Assembly: GCF_003171515.1 (NCBI RefSeq)
Contig: NC_089395.1
Coordinates: 1,240,001-1,304,000, forward strand
Direction of reading: 5' to 3'
Length of the DNA: 64,000 nucleotides
DNA from: Pyrenophora tritici-repentis
Taxonomy: Eukaryota > Ascomycota > Dothideomycetes > Pleosporales > Pleosporaceae
Shown here: in pieces, positions 52,007 through 61,052 of the stretch
Position numbering within the stretch: the stretch's first letter is position 1
Layout of the letters: the number at the start of each line of letters is the position of its first letter
The notes under the pieces: generated by a model
What the model saw: only the letters and a program-made list of their open reading frames with translations
Database searches by the model: none
Told to the model about the DNA's origin: nothing
Translations under genes and position numbers: made by a program

Positions 52007-55000
52007 CAGACTTTCCAAAAAGCAAGTTGACTTGGATTACTTGCTTGACTTGCTTGGTTTAAACCAAGCAAGCAAGTCAAGTAAGAGCTGGGCAGCTAAG
52101 CAAGCAAGTCAAGTCAAGATACTTTGCTTGCTTGGCTTACTTGGTTTACTTGGTTGTTTTAGCGTTACTGTGATGAGGGTGCTAAAACTGCTGTACGGTA
52201 GATGTCGCGATGGTTTTGAAGTGTTGCAGTTGCCTCGGTTGAGTCCCAAACAGGCTAAGCGGCTATCAAATAACGTTAGCCTTAGTCTAGCGCATTGCTC
52301 CAATCTCGACGTACGCCTGTCTAGAAGCCTATCGCAATGCAGTATCCCCTATAGCAACGCGTTTTCCAGTGATTTATACTGCCCTGATACCCCCAATATG
52401 GCCAAACGTCGCCTACCACAAACTTCTGCTCGGAGCAAACGTACGAAAGTAGCCGCTGCCACCAACAACGTCGCCTCAACTCCTGAGGCTTCACCTGAGC
52501 CTGCATCTAAGCCTGCATCTAAGCCTAGACCTCAGCGTCGATCACCTCGCAAAACCCTAGCTGCCGCAAGCCAGGCTAACGCCTCGCCGCCAATACCTAC
52601 CTTCGAGTTGCAGTTCTTAGAGTCGCAGGCGGAGGCTGAGATTGTCGCGCCCACCGAGGGCAGCCGAGCTGGCACGGTGGCTACAACTGAGGCTGGAGAG
52701 GGTGGTCAGGATGAGACAAACAGCGCACTAGTTGAGAACTTTGACGGCATTGACTGGGCACGTTTACCTGATTTTATCAAGCCATTGGCGCGTTCTAAGC
52801 GCCCAAAAAGTTGGATCTTTCAGTATGGCTACCGCGTTGTTGAGCGCCATGCTACATCTCGAATCTGGTTTGTGTGCAAGTACTGCCATGTACACAAAAC
52901 TATCGACGCTGGCCGTGGTGGTTTGTTTAACATTACTCAGGCTACAACCTCAGCAGCCACCCATCTCAGCCAACCAAAGCCTGGCCACAACCTTACGAAA
53001 GATGGCCCAAAGTTAGCGCAGAGAGCTCGAGGCCAGCTGTCGTTGCGGCAAGCTTTTGACGCTGGTTTAGACGTACAACAAAACACTGCTAACGCGTTTG
53101 GAAACTTCGACGTAGAGGGCTTTCGAACAGCCACTGTCATGTGGCTTGTTAACCGAAACCACCCGCTCAGCGAACTTACGACGCCTGATTTTAGAGAGAT
53201 GATGAGATTTGCCAACCCAGAGGCAGAGGCAGCGTTGTGGGTAAGTAATACCAGCGTTTCTACCTTTGTGATGAGGTTGTTCCGGTCTATACGACCGCAA
53301 GTTATCGACACCCTGTCAGGCTCAGTAAGCAAAATACACGTAAGCTTTGATGGCTGGACAACAAAGGGTGGTAAACGTGGCTTCTTTGGAGTAGTCGCTC
53401 ACTTTGCCGACGCAGCTGGAATAATACGAGACTTACCAATCGATCTGCCTGAGCTCGCTGGCGCCCACACCGGTGAGGCTATTGCCAAAGCTATCTCGAC
53501 GACGCTCTCAGCATACGGAATAACAAGCGACCGATTAGGCTATTTTGTACTCGACAACGCTACCAACAACGACACTGCGATCGCCGCGCTCGCGCGCGAG
53601 TACGAATTTGAGTCCGCTCACCGGCGCCTCCGCTGCAGTTGTCACACGCTTAACCTCATCGGCCAGGCTATTATATTTGGCACCAACAAAGACGCCTACG
53701 GCAACACTCAAGAGCAGTACAATACCGAGGAGCAGTATATGCGAGAGTGGCGGAAAGATGGCCCTATTGGAGTGCTAGTTGACGTCATCAACTATATCAA
53801 AACGCCGCAACAGTACGAGCTTTTTCGTGGCTACCAGCGCCTTGCCAACAACAACCTGCCTGCTGAAGGGCGTCTCAAAGTACTCGAGCCAGTCAAGCCT
53901 GTCGTCACTCGCTGGAACTCATACTATGCTGCTTTTGAGCGCGCTACCAAGCTTCAAGCCGCGTATAACTTGTACGCTGAGCATCATATCAATAGGGTTA
54001 TCCTTGAAGATGCGCACGCTGCGCAGCGGAATAATAAGCGGCCCGACGCCCCAAACTGGATGAGATCAACTGGGCTCCGAGCTGCTGACTGGGCGGTGAT
54101 TGCAGAGTACCAGGACTGCTTAGAGCCGCTCAAGTACGCCACAAAACGCCTCGAGGGACGCTCTAAGGATGGCAAATACGGCGCAATCTATGAGGTTATA
54201 CCCGTTTTTGAGTACGTACTCAGCAAGCTTGAGGCCCGGGCGCGCCCGTTCGAGCACGTCGACTTCAACGCTCATGCCGAGGCTCCAGAGGATCACCTCA
54301 ACGTCAACCTCCGCGCCGCGTGGAGCAAAGCCAACGACTACTACAACAAGCTCGACGACTCGCCCGCTTACTACGCCGCTGTTTGCCTACACCCGTACTA
54401 CAAGAACTACTGCGATGTGGCGTGGGCAGACAAAGCTGATTGGCTTACTAGTGCCAACGCGTCGTTCCAACAGCTTTGGGCGGCATACAAACCTCAACGA
54501 GCACGCCAGCGGTATACAACTGCGCCGAGTAGCAACAACATAGACGAGGCAATTATTGCTATACTTAGCCGCAACAATGACCGAGAGGCTCCACTTGACG
54601 AGTTTGAGCGCTGGAAAACACAAGAGCCGCAGTGGACGCAGGAGCAGTACAACGCAGATGGAAATCCTGTCCAATACTGGATACAACTACTGCCGAAATA
54701 CCCGCATTTAGCGCAGTTTGCAATCGATATCATGACTATCCCAGCATCAAGCAGCGACTGTGAGCGCCTCTTCAGTGAGCTTGGCGACCTTCTTGAACCT
54801 AAACGACGTGCTCTGGGCAGTGAGCTACTCGCAGCTCTTCAATTAGTAAGGTCATGGGTGCGAGCTGGTTATAAACCGTACAACTGTAGCGAGGCTAAGC
54901 TTTCAGATGAGCAGCTTGTAGGAGATTACAACATACTAGAGTGGAACACTGAGTTTTGGTAATTTGTATGTAGCTTAATCTCTTTGTAGTAGTCAAGTAA

Positions 55001-55138
55001 TCCAAGTACTTGCAAGTAATACAAGCAAGTCAAGCAAGTAAAAAAATCACCCCAAGCAAGTCAAGTAAAGCCTATGTTTGAACCAAGCAAGTCAAGTTTA
55101 GAGCGGTGACTTGCTTTACTTGCTTGTTGGAAAGTCTG
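52007..55138 (+). mobile_element. hAT transposon family A, copy 2, complete (3132 bp)
   Basis: Terminal inverted repeats CAGACTTTCC / GGAAAGTCTG, exact 8-bp duplications (CTGTCCAG), and dense subterminal AAGCAAGTCAAG/ACTTGCTTGACTT clusters at 52015-52160 and 54990-55130. One transposase of 854 aa. From 52677 on it is colinear with 1-2462 without indels. Confidence 0.96.
52398..54962 (+). CDS. hAT family A transposase, full length (854 aa)
   Basis: I start at the ATG at 52398 (MAKRRLPQTSARSKRTK). The open frame extends upstream to 51879 but that part crosses the terminal repeat into HET flank sequence and cannot belong to the element. A basic, Pro/Ser-rich N-terminus is followed by a BED-type finger (about 110-190), the hAT core (HVSFDGWTTKGGKRG, YFVLDNATNND, RRLRCSCHTLNLIGQ) and the dimerisation block (SSSDCERLFSELGDLLEP). 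Identical to the partial copy at 1-2286. Likely functional. Confidence 0.95.
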   Translation: MAKRRLPQTSARSKRTKVAAATNNVASTPEASPEPASKPASKPRPQRRSPRKTLAAASQANASPPIPTFELQFLESQAEAEIVAPTEGSRAGTVATTEAGEGGQDETNSALVENFDGIDWARLPDFIKPLARSKRPKSWIFQYGYRVVERHATSRIWFVCKYCHVHKTIDAGRGGLFNITQATTSAATHLSQPKPGHNLTKDGPKLAQRARGQLSLRQAFDAGLDVQQNTANAFGNFDVEGFRTATVMWLVNRNHPLSELTTPDFREMMRFANPEAEAALWVSNTSVSTFVMRLFRSIRPQVIDTLSGSVSKIHVSFDGWTTKGGKRGFFGVVAHFADAAGIIRDLPIDLPELAGAHTGEAIAKAISTTLSAYGITSDRLGYFVLDNATNNDTAIAALAREYEFESAHRRLRCSCHTLNLIGQAIIFGTNKDAYGNTQEQYNTEEQYMREWRKDGPIGVLVDVINYIKTPQQYELFRGYQRLANNNLPAEGRLKVLEPVKPVVTRWNSYYAAFERATKLQAAYNLYAEHHINRVILEDAHAAQRNNKRPDAPNWMRSTGLRAADWAVIAEYQDCLEPLKYATKRLEGRSKDGKYGAIYEVIPVFEYVLSKLEARARPFEHVDFNAHAEAPEDHLNVNLRAAWSKANDYYNKLDDSPAYYAAVCLHPYYKNYCDVAWADKADWLTSANASFQQLWAAYKPQRARQRYTTAPSSNNIDEAIIAILSRNNDREAPLDEFERWKTQEPQWTQEQYNADGNPVQYWIQLLPKYPHLAQFAIDIMTIPASSSDCERLFSELGDLLEPKRRALGSELLAALQLVRSWVRAGYKPYNCSEAKLSDEQLVGDYNILEWNTEFW

Positions 55139-55146
55139 CTGTCCAG
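55139..55146. repeat. Right 8-bp target duplication of hAT-A copy 2
   Basis: CTGTCCAG, exact copy of 51999-52006. Confidence 0.95.
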
Positions 55147-56852
55147 ATCCATATAAGCGAAACGTTCGTACGTATTCTGTGCATCAGGTACTGGCCGTAG
55201 TATTAGGAACTGAAAAGTCAAATCCAATTCGCCCATAAGAACTGTTTTTGCCCGCTGGCCTGGAACCAGAGGTGAACTATGCGGTCGCATGCCATCGAAA
55301 TCTTCGCAGTCTTGAGCAAACCTGCCAGCGTATTTCATCCAACCTGAGCGATTTGGATAAGTGGCATTTCCAGTTTGTTTGTTGAGAGTTGTACAAAAGA
55401 CACCTTCCTCTGTTTCGTTAAAGCATCGCCCTCGTAAGGTGATCTTGGCGGATTTCAGCGCTCCAAACTCATCTGAGTCTACCGGTTCGATTTGAGTCGA
55501 GATCGAGATATATGAGGCGTGCGGGATGAATGTAAAACTGTCCCATGTTATACCATGCCATGTTATAGAGCCCAACGTAGATGCCCAAGACCATGATGGA
55601 GCGCGCCATCTCTGGGGTCTGTTCTTCGACTTCGAGGTATTGGAGATGGGTTTCTTTTGTGTGTTTGGAGATTTCCCATCTCGTCCATAGTTCCATTGTA
55701 TCCACTCTTGGCGTACAAAGCTGAAGAACTGTCGAGTAAACCATTTGACGAAAGTAACACTGAGCTTTTTCGGCTTCCATCTTACTTTCTTATTCGACTC
55801 ATTGTGCCATAATAAGCCATGGATGATGTTGATCTCCCATAGCCCAGCCAGATAGCGCGACCCGACATGCTCGGACATATGCTTGCTGATCCCTTGTAAC
55901 GCCGGGAATATATCTTTTTCTTTGGTCAACTGCTGCCCCGAATACTGGTGGACGATCTCCTCCCATCTATGCGCTATTTCCATCTTATCCCAAGACAAAA
56001 TACGCGTGAAGTAACTTGTATTATATCTGTTATCACCATTGGTTACTTTACTCCCTTGTGTAAACATTTCGAAAATAGTCCCGTTTTTACATTCCCATAA
56101 GAGCTCTTCCTCCAAAAAATGAAGGACTCTGTGAGAGAGAAGGCGTTCTTGCGACACCCAAGCGCGACCAAGTAATGGTAGGCGGGCATGGTGCCAGTTC
56201 GTATTTCTAACGCCGGGTCGGACACCGAGTCTCATTTCTGATCCGTCCGCAGCCGGGTAAGAAACGTGGGTAAGGGCGGGTCGTTCATGTCGACGAAAGC
56301 ATCCGCCAGACCCATCACTCGACGCTGTCGCAGCAATCGTGAGATCTGCACCGGCATAAATCTGTGACATCCTGCTCGCTTCACGTAGCCAATCTTGCTC
56401 ATCATCTTGGATAATACAGAGCGAATCGATCCAAATATATCGGTATCCAAGCCGGAAAGCGAACGAGATCGCTTGTTGAAATGTCAGAGATAGCTCCTCC
56501 CACGGGATTATTTTTTTGTAATTTTCCTGAGTTGTGGTTCTGGTTTCGATGATTGGGTTCTTGCCCCAGCAATGACTGAGACAAACGTACTTCTCGATTT
56601 CGCGCTCGGACTGGTAAAGCCTTACATCTTGTGGGCCTCTGATATGAACTACTCGAGTCGGCAGAACTGATTCTGTGTTTTTGCAGGACGCGTGCTTATT
56701 TTTGCATCCCTGTAGCCAAGCCCGGGCACGTTTGAGGGAAAGATCTGATCCTGTATCGTGAAAATTCTCCCGATCTTTAGGAAACATTGGGATGTGCCAG
56801 TGATGCTTCTGAGCTGCATGAATGAGTCAGTATACATCAATCATGGCATCGG

Positions 56853-56951
56853 CCGGATGACATGAAACACTCGACATACTGGTGCGCAAAGGCCACTGTA
56901 GTCGCCAAACACGCCTATACCCACGCTGTCAAGTGTTTTATGGCACCCCAG
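56853..56951. mobile_element. MITE copy C (about 99 bp)
   Basis: The left end reads CCGGATGACATGAAACACTC and the right end, inward, CTGGGGTGCCATAAAACACT. The core, read on the minus strand, is TTGGCGACTACAGTGGCC, as in copy B. It lies just upstream of the HET gene start and supplies the stop codon of the ORF at 56938. Confidence 0.7.
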
Positions 56952-57699
56952 TGGCACAATTATACATACCGGACATACTCGGCAGCGCGTATACTTCAAA
57001 AGAACTCTCCCTGCTGTCCATCATTATCATCTCTGAGAAGTTGATTGTACACTCCAAGGGGATGTGCCCGTATGAACTCCAGTGTGACAGACGCTCTATC
57101 GAGCCGCATGTGTGTAGGATGCTGAGAAGTAACAAACAACCAGCACAGCCATCTTCAGCAGATAATACTACCAGCTGAAGTCTGAATCTCATGTAGAATT
57201 TTGAAACACGTAAGTCGGCGCAGTCGGCGCAGTTTTCTGCGATGGCGTACGCGGCCCTGATTTTCTCATGATCTTCAAGAGTCTTGATGTCCTCGTTCAC
57301 GCTCCACCAGGCTGGTGGGGCCCAGGTTTCCAAGACGCTTCCATCCCAGTCCGTCCAGTCTGGTTCCGTGAAACGGTCTCGCCATAGCATAGCTATATAT
57401 ACTGCACAGTGGGCGATCAAGACAGGAGGGCGTTCGAAAGGTTGAAGAATACAAATGAGGAATTTGACAAGATGGCGGATGGAACTGCCAACGGTAGGCT
57501 TCAACCAAATTTCAAATACGGCAACAGATTTGTCTCTTAGAAGCTTGAGGGCTGAGGGGTGACTTGTTGGGGCGCAGCATGACTGCATACTGGATTCCCT
57601 CAGCTCGTACGCTATCACCACAGCACACCTTGGAGCTGGAAACCAGTGCGTCACGACCCAATCATCTCGTACCGACGAAGACAAATTAATACCGATCAA
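56938..57699 (-). CDS. Hypothetical protein (253 aa)
   Basis: Single open frame with hydrophobic stretches (HLVKFLICILQPF, PPVLIAHCAVYIAMLW; CAGCLLLLSIL) and Trp-rich polar segments (TEPDWTDWDGSVLETW). No domain recognised. Its last few codons and stop lie inside MITE copy C, so the original C-terminus may be altered. It is divergent to scytalone dehydratase. Confidence 0.45.
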   Translation of the reverse strand: MIGINLSSSVRDDWVVTHWFPAPRCAVVIAYELRESSMQSCCAPTSHPSALKLLRDKSVAVFEIWLKPTVGSSIRHLVKFLICILQPFERPPVLIAHCAVYIAMLWRDRFTEPDWTDWDGSVLETWAPPAWWSVNEDIKTLEDHEKIRAAYAIAENCADCADLRVSKFYMRFRLQLVVLSAEDGCAGCLLLLSILHTCGSIERLSHWSSYGHIPLECTINFSEMIMMDSRESSFEVYALPSMSGMYNCATGVP

Positions 57700-58301
57700 A
57701 GCGGAGTAATTTGCGAGGCGTCACGGTAGGACCGCAACGGGAAGAGAAGGGGCGGAGCACTCTTGTGTGAAAGAGACGATTTGCTGGACATATTTGTTTG
57801 CTAGAAATTTAATTCACAGCCCCCAGGCCAAACAATACAAAAGCTGATTGCGAACGTTAAAAAATGTGAAGTGATGGAGGGCCGTCGGAAGGCACCAGGT
57901 CTTGGGGTTTGCCTGGTCCGTGCGCTTTCCTTTTCCCGCGACTCCGCGAGGGGTCGCGGCAGCCACTGCCGCGCAGAACTCACCATGCAACCACTTTTTC
58001 CTGCCGTGCAAGCCCGCTGAAACACCAGGAACTCAGGGTGTTCCAAGAAGCTGGCCGGCCCCGTCGCGGCCGCTGGCACGGCATCGGCAGGCTGGAATGT
58101 GCGGACGGCGGGCGGGCCGCCGTGGGGTGGGGATCCGAAGCTACCTCATCGCAAACGACGCAGTTGACACCACTTGAAGATGGAACACAGCAGATATAAA
58201 GAGCTTGGAAGTATGTAGTGAATAGATATAATCGCAGTATTGAACCTCATATCAAGTTCCCAACACAATCAAGTCACCAATTTGAACAGGCAAAAATCAT
58301 C
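57700..58301. promoter_or_regulatory. Promoter region of scytalone dehydratase
   Basis: About 600 bp with a GC-rich block (57940-58130) and a possible TATA-like GATATAAAG at about 58193-58201, about 100 bp upstream of the ATG. ORFs here (57801-58079, 57902-58177) overlap each other on both strands in the GC-rich block and are not supported. Confidence 0.45.
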
Positions 58302-58962
58302 ATGTTTGAGAACGCCAAATTTAAGCCTACTTTCGAGGGTAGGTCTTCGCAATGTACTTTCAATATCAATGAATAACGAAACTAGATGTCATGGGCTGCC
58401 AGTCGGCATGCTACGAATGGGCAGACAGCTACGATAGCAAGGTCAGTTGGGATGATTCACCGGTAGCCAGCACCCCACTCATCCATTACAGGACTGGGAG
58501 CGCCTTAGCAAATGCATTGCCCCAACACTTCGGATCGACTACCGCTCTTTCCTGAACAAGCTCTGGGAGTCCATGCCCGCAGACGAGTTTGTAGCCATGG
58601 CCTCTGACCCCGCCGTGCTCGGCAACCCTCTCCTCAAGACGCAGCACTTCATCGGCGGTACGCGGTGGGAGAAGACGTCCGACGACGAGATGATCGGTTA
58701 CCACCAGCTGCGCGTGCCGCACCAGCGGTACACAGATGAGTCGCGCACCAAGGTTGCGGTCAAGGGCCATGCGCACAGCTTCAACATGCACTGGTACAAG
58801 AAGATTGATGGAGAGTGGAAGTTTGCTGGGTTGAACCCAGATATCAGGTGGTTCGAGTACGACTTTGACAAGGTCTTTGCTGAGGGTCGTGAGCAGATGG
58901 GTGAAGAGGAGGCCAAGGCTGCAGCGGGCATCCCGGAGAAGTTGACCGGCCAGGCACTGTAG
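58302..58962 (+). CDS. SCD1: Scytalone dehydratase (DHN-melanin), 187 aa
   Basis: It dehydrates scytalone and vermelone in 1,8-DHN melanin synthesis. Three exons: 58302-58338, 58386-58441 and 58492-58962 (introns of 47 and 50 bp: GTAGGT/ACTAG and GTCAGT/TACAG). They give 188 codons including stop, normal for the family. Hallmarks: [12 protein letters not shown] (Tyr28 and Asp29 match the catalytic Tyr30/Asp31 of the rice-blast enzyme), [29 protein letters not shown] and [18 protein letters not shown] with the two active-site His, and [11 protein letters not shown]. The Ala/Glu-rich C-terminal tail ([14 protein letters not shown]) is slightly longer than in Magnaporthe. No polyketide synthase or reductase gene is adjacent. 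Confidence 0.95.
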
Positions 58963-61052
58963 AGGGGACTTTGGAACGTGGCCTGGAGACGTCACGGGAT
59001 GAGTCATGAGGGGATACATACACATGCATTATTTAGGCATATGATGTTGAGCTCAACCAAATGGAATATGTAGTCAACATGCATCAAGATTGTGCCTTGA
59101 ATTTTGCGTTGTGTGGTTGATGATGCATCATGACTTCAGACGCGGACACATATGTGGTCGGCAAATGGATGTCTCGTGACTCCGGCCTAGAGAGGAAGTG
59201 CCGACACTAATGGGGAAGTAGCAATGCGCAAGATGCAGTACAACGGGCAATCGCGATGGAAGGTCCAATGCAACGGGAAGTCGCGATGAAAAGTGAAAGA
59301 CGTAGTATGAATATGTAGGAGGCAATGGACGGAGGTGAATTGAGCAGAAACCATCATGTTAGGCACGTGCCGAATGGAGTATAATTGCCGAGAGGACCAA
59401 GGACGTGATGGTTGCCACTGCCAATCCGAATCTAATGAATCAACCAGAGTGCTCACAGCTCCAATGAAGCACAACGGCCACGGTCTGTCTCTTCCAACTT
59501 GGCCGTGTGATGGTTGCGCTCTAGCTGCAGACGGCATGGCTATGACCATGACCATGGCCAAGACCACTGGCAGAGGATGGAGGTCTGGCTGACGGTACAG
59601 GCATTTGATTCGACCGGCGCGGACATGTGGACGTGTATCTGGATCTGGCCAACAAAGGGCATGCGAGGCAGTGGAGAGTAATGGGTAGAGGGGGTGCAAG
59701 TGCAAGACTCGCATACTACTGCATATCCGTAGGCCATCTGCTACATTTTATGGCTCTTGGTGTTCAACGTTGCAAGTCGCACCCCGCTCCAGCTCCAGTG
59801 ACGGCTCCCAGCTGCAAGTCATCGCAGCGGCCCAGGGGTGGGCCTCTAATAATAACGCACAGCAGATCGTGCATCCCGCACCGCCCTCGAAAGAGGCGAC
59901 GGGCCAATCTGGCGGCGGGTGAACAGCGTGGCAGCCTGGTAGAGCATCTGCGGCGAGGTAGGACGGGCCACTCGCACAGTCGCTATTCGCATGCTTGGGC
60001 GTCCAAATCCTTGTATCGATCTCCAAAGCTTGTGCCAGCCTGAACCAAAAAGTCCTTGGGCCGTCCGTCCCCAGGTCCGCACTGCGCATCGCTACCGAGC
60101 GGCGCAGACTTAGCGGTTTCTCTCGGCAGCACATCATCTGCTGCTCTCTGCTCTTCTACCCCACCCAACCTTCTTCCCACACAGTCGAATCTGCCATCTT
60201 CAGTGCGGTCTCTTGTCTGGTCTCTTTACTGCGTGGTGTTGTTTGGATTCCATCTGCTTCCTCCTCTTACGCCGGTGTCCTTGAGCTTCTTCGGTGCGTA
60301 TGCATTTCGCACAATTTTCATCTCGCCTTGGCGCGCGCCCGCTGCACAGCTGGCGTGCACACGCATAACCAACACGCTGATTGCGCACACTCAATTGGCG
60401 TCCCCTCCGCTTGTTGCCCGTGTGCGCACCGTCCGCTGACGTCTTCCGTCTCCCGTCTGCGTCGACTTACTCGCGTCCGCTGCTGCTCACGATGCAGCTG
60501 AGGGGCAGCGTCACGTCGTCGGACGCGCCCTCGCTGCTCGCTGTCGGCTGGTTGCGAGCCCTCCTGTCGTGACCGCAGCATGTGATGCCTCGTTGTGAGA
60601 CGCCTTACTGACCGCCCGCCTAGATTTCATTCGAGCTTCCTCACGGTCACTCGCTCCATCCCCCTCACCTACCCACCCACTCCTTCGGCCGCCATCTGGA
60701 GTTACTGCTGCCGCTTTCTCCCACTGTCTCCTTGGCCGTACCCAGCTACGTCTGTGGTCCTAAAGCTTTTGCGCCTGTTCTTGCCAATCTGCACCACGCC
60801 CGCACGCTTTACTCGCACTGATTGAGCGACTTTCGGTTCCACGCGGTAAGTGCAGCCCAACATCTCCCCTCCACCTTCACCTTGCAACCCGCTGCCTGTA
60901 GCCATTGTGCGTCCATTCACCGGCGCTAACAATTGCTTTTCGTGCGCAGGCAATATAACCGACTCTCACACATCGCCATCATAATTAGAGTTCATACACT
61001 TACTCCCCACATCCACTAGCTCAACCGATTTACCCCGCTTGATCTATTCATC
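58963..61052. other. Long intergenic region with 5' UTR of RNA-binding gene
   Basis: About 2.1 kb. It holds a short imperfect duplication at about 59232-59295 (ACAACGGGCAATCGCGATGG / GCAACGGGAAGTCGCGATGA). From about 60100 on comes the C/T-rich promoter and leader of the RRM gene, including a likely 5'-UTR intron. Many ORFs on both strands here overlap one another and show no protein-like features. Confidence 0.5.
60846..60950 (+). other. Probable 5'-UTR intron of RRM gene
   Basis: GTAAGT donor at 60846, GGCGCTAACA branch site at about 60923-60932 and GTGCGCAG acceptor ending at 60950 (105 bp). It lies about 100 bp upstream of the ATG at 61053. Such leader introns are common in fungal RNA-binding protein genes. 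Confidence 0.6.

Larger units (their letters stand above)
51875..56787 (-). pseudogene. HET-domain gene, 3' end interrupted by hAT-A
   Basis: HET-domain proteins act in vegetative (heterokaryon) incompatibility and regulated cell death. The ATG at 56787 opens a frame with the three HET motifs: YVCLSHCWG at about residue 70, YRYIWIDSLCIIQDDEQDW at about 120, and RAWVSQERLLSHRVLHF at about 215. A long C-terminal region follows. At about residue 550 the frame meets the target duplication of the hAT and is diverted into its terminal repeat, stopping at 55072 after about 20 foreign residues. On the other side of the element (51998 down to 51875) the same frame continues for 40 codons and stops. 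The original protein would be about 590 aa. The HET domain itself is intact, so the truncated chimera might retain function. Confidence 0.85.

Noticed and set aside
51879..52397. Upstream extension of the hAT-A transposase frame (to 1027 aa)
   Set aside because: The extra codons cross the terminal repeat and target duplication into HET gene sequence; copies elsewhere cannot share them.
59187..59714. 175-codon minus-strand ORF
   Set aside because: His/Ser/Pro-rich composition from repetitive sequence, overlapping ORFs on the other strand, no motif.
60056..60501. Overlapping plus-strand ORFs of 127 and 168 codons
   Set aside because: They lie in the C/T-rich promoter and leader of the RRM gene and follow base composition only.
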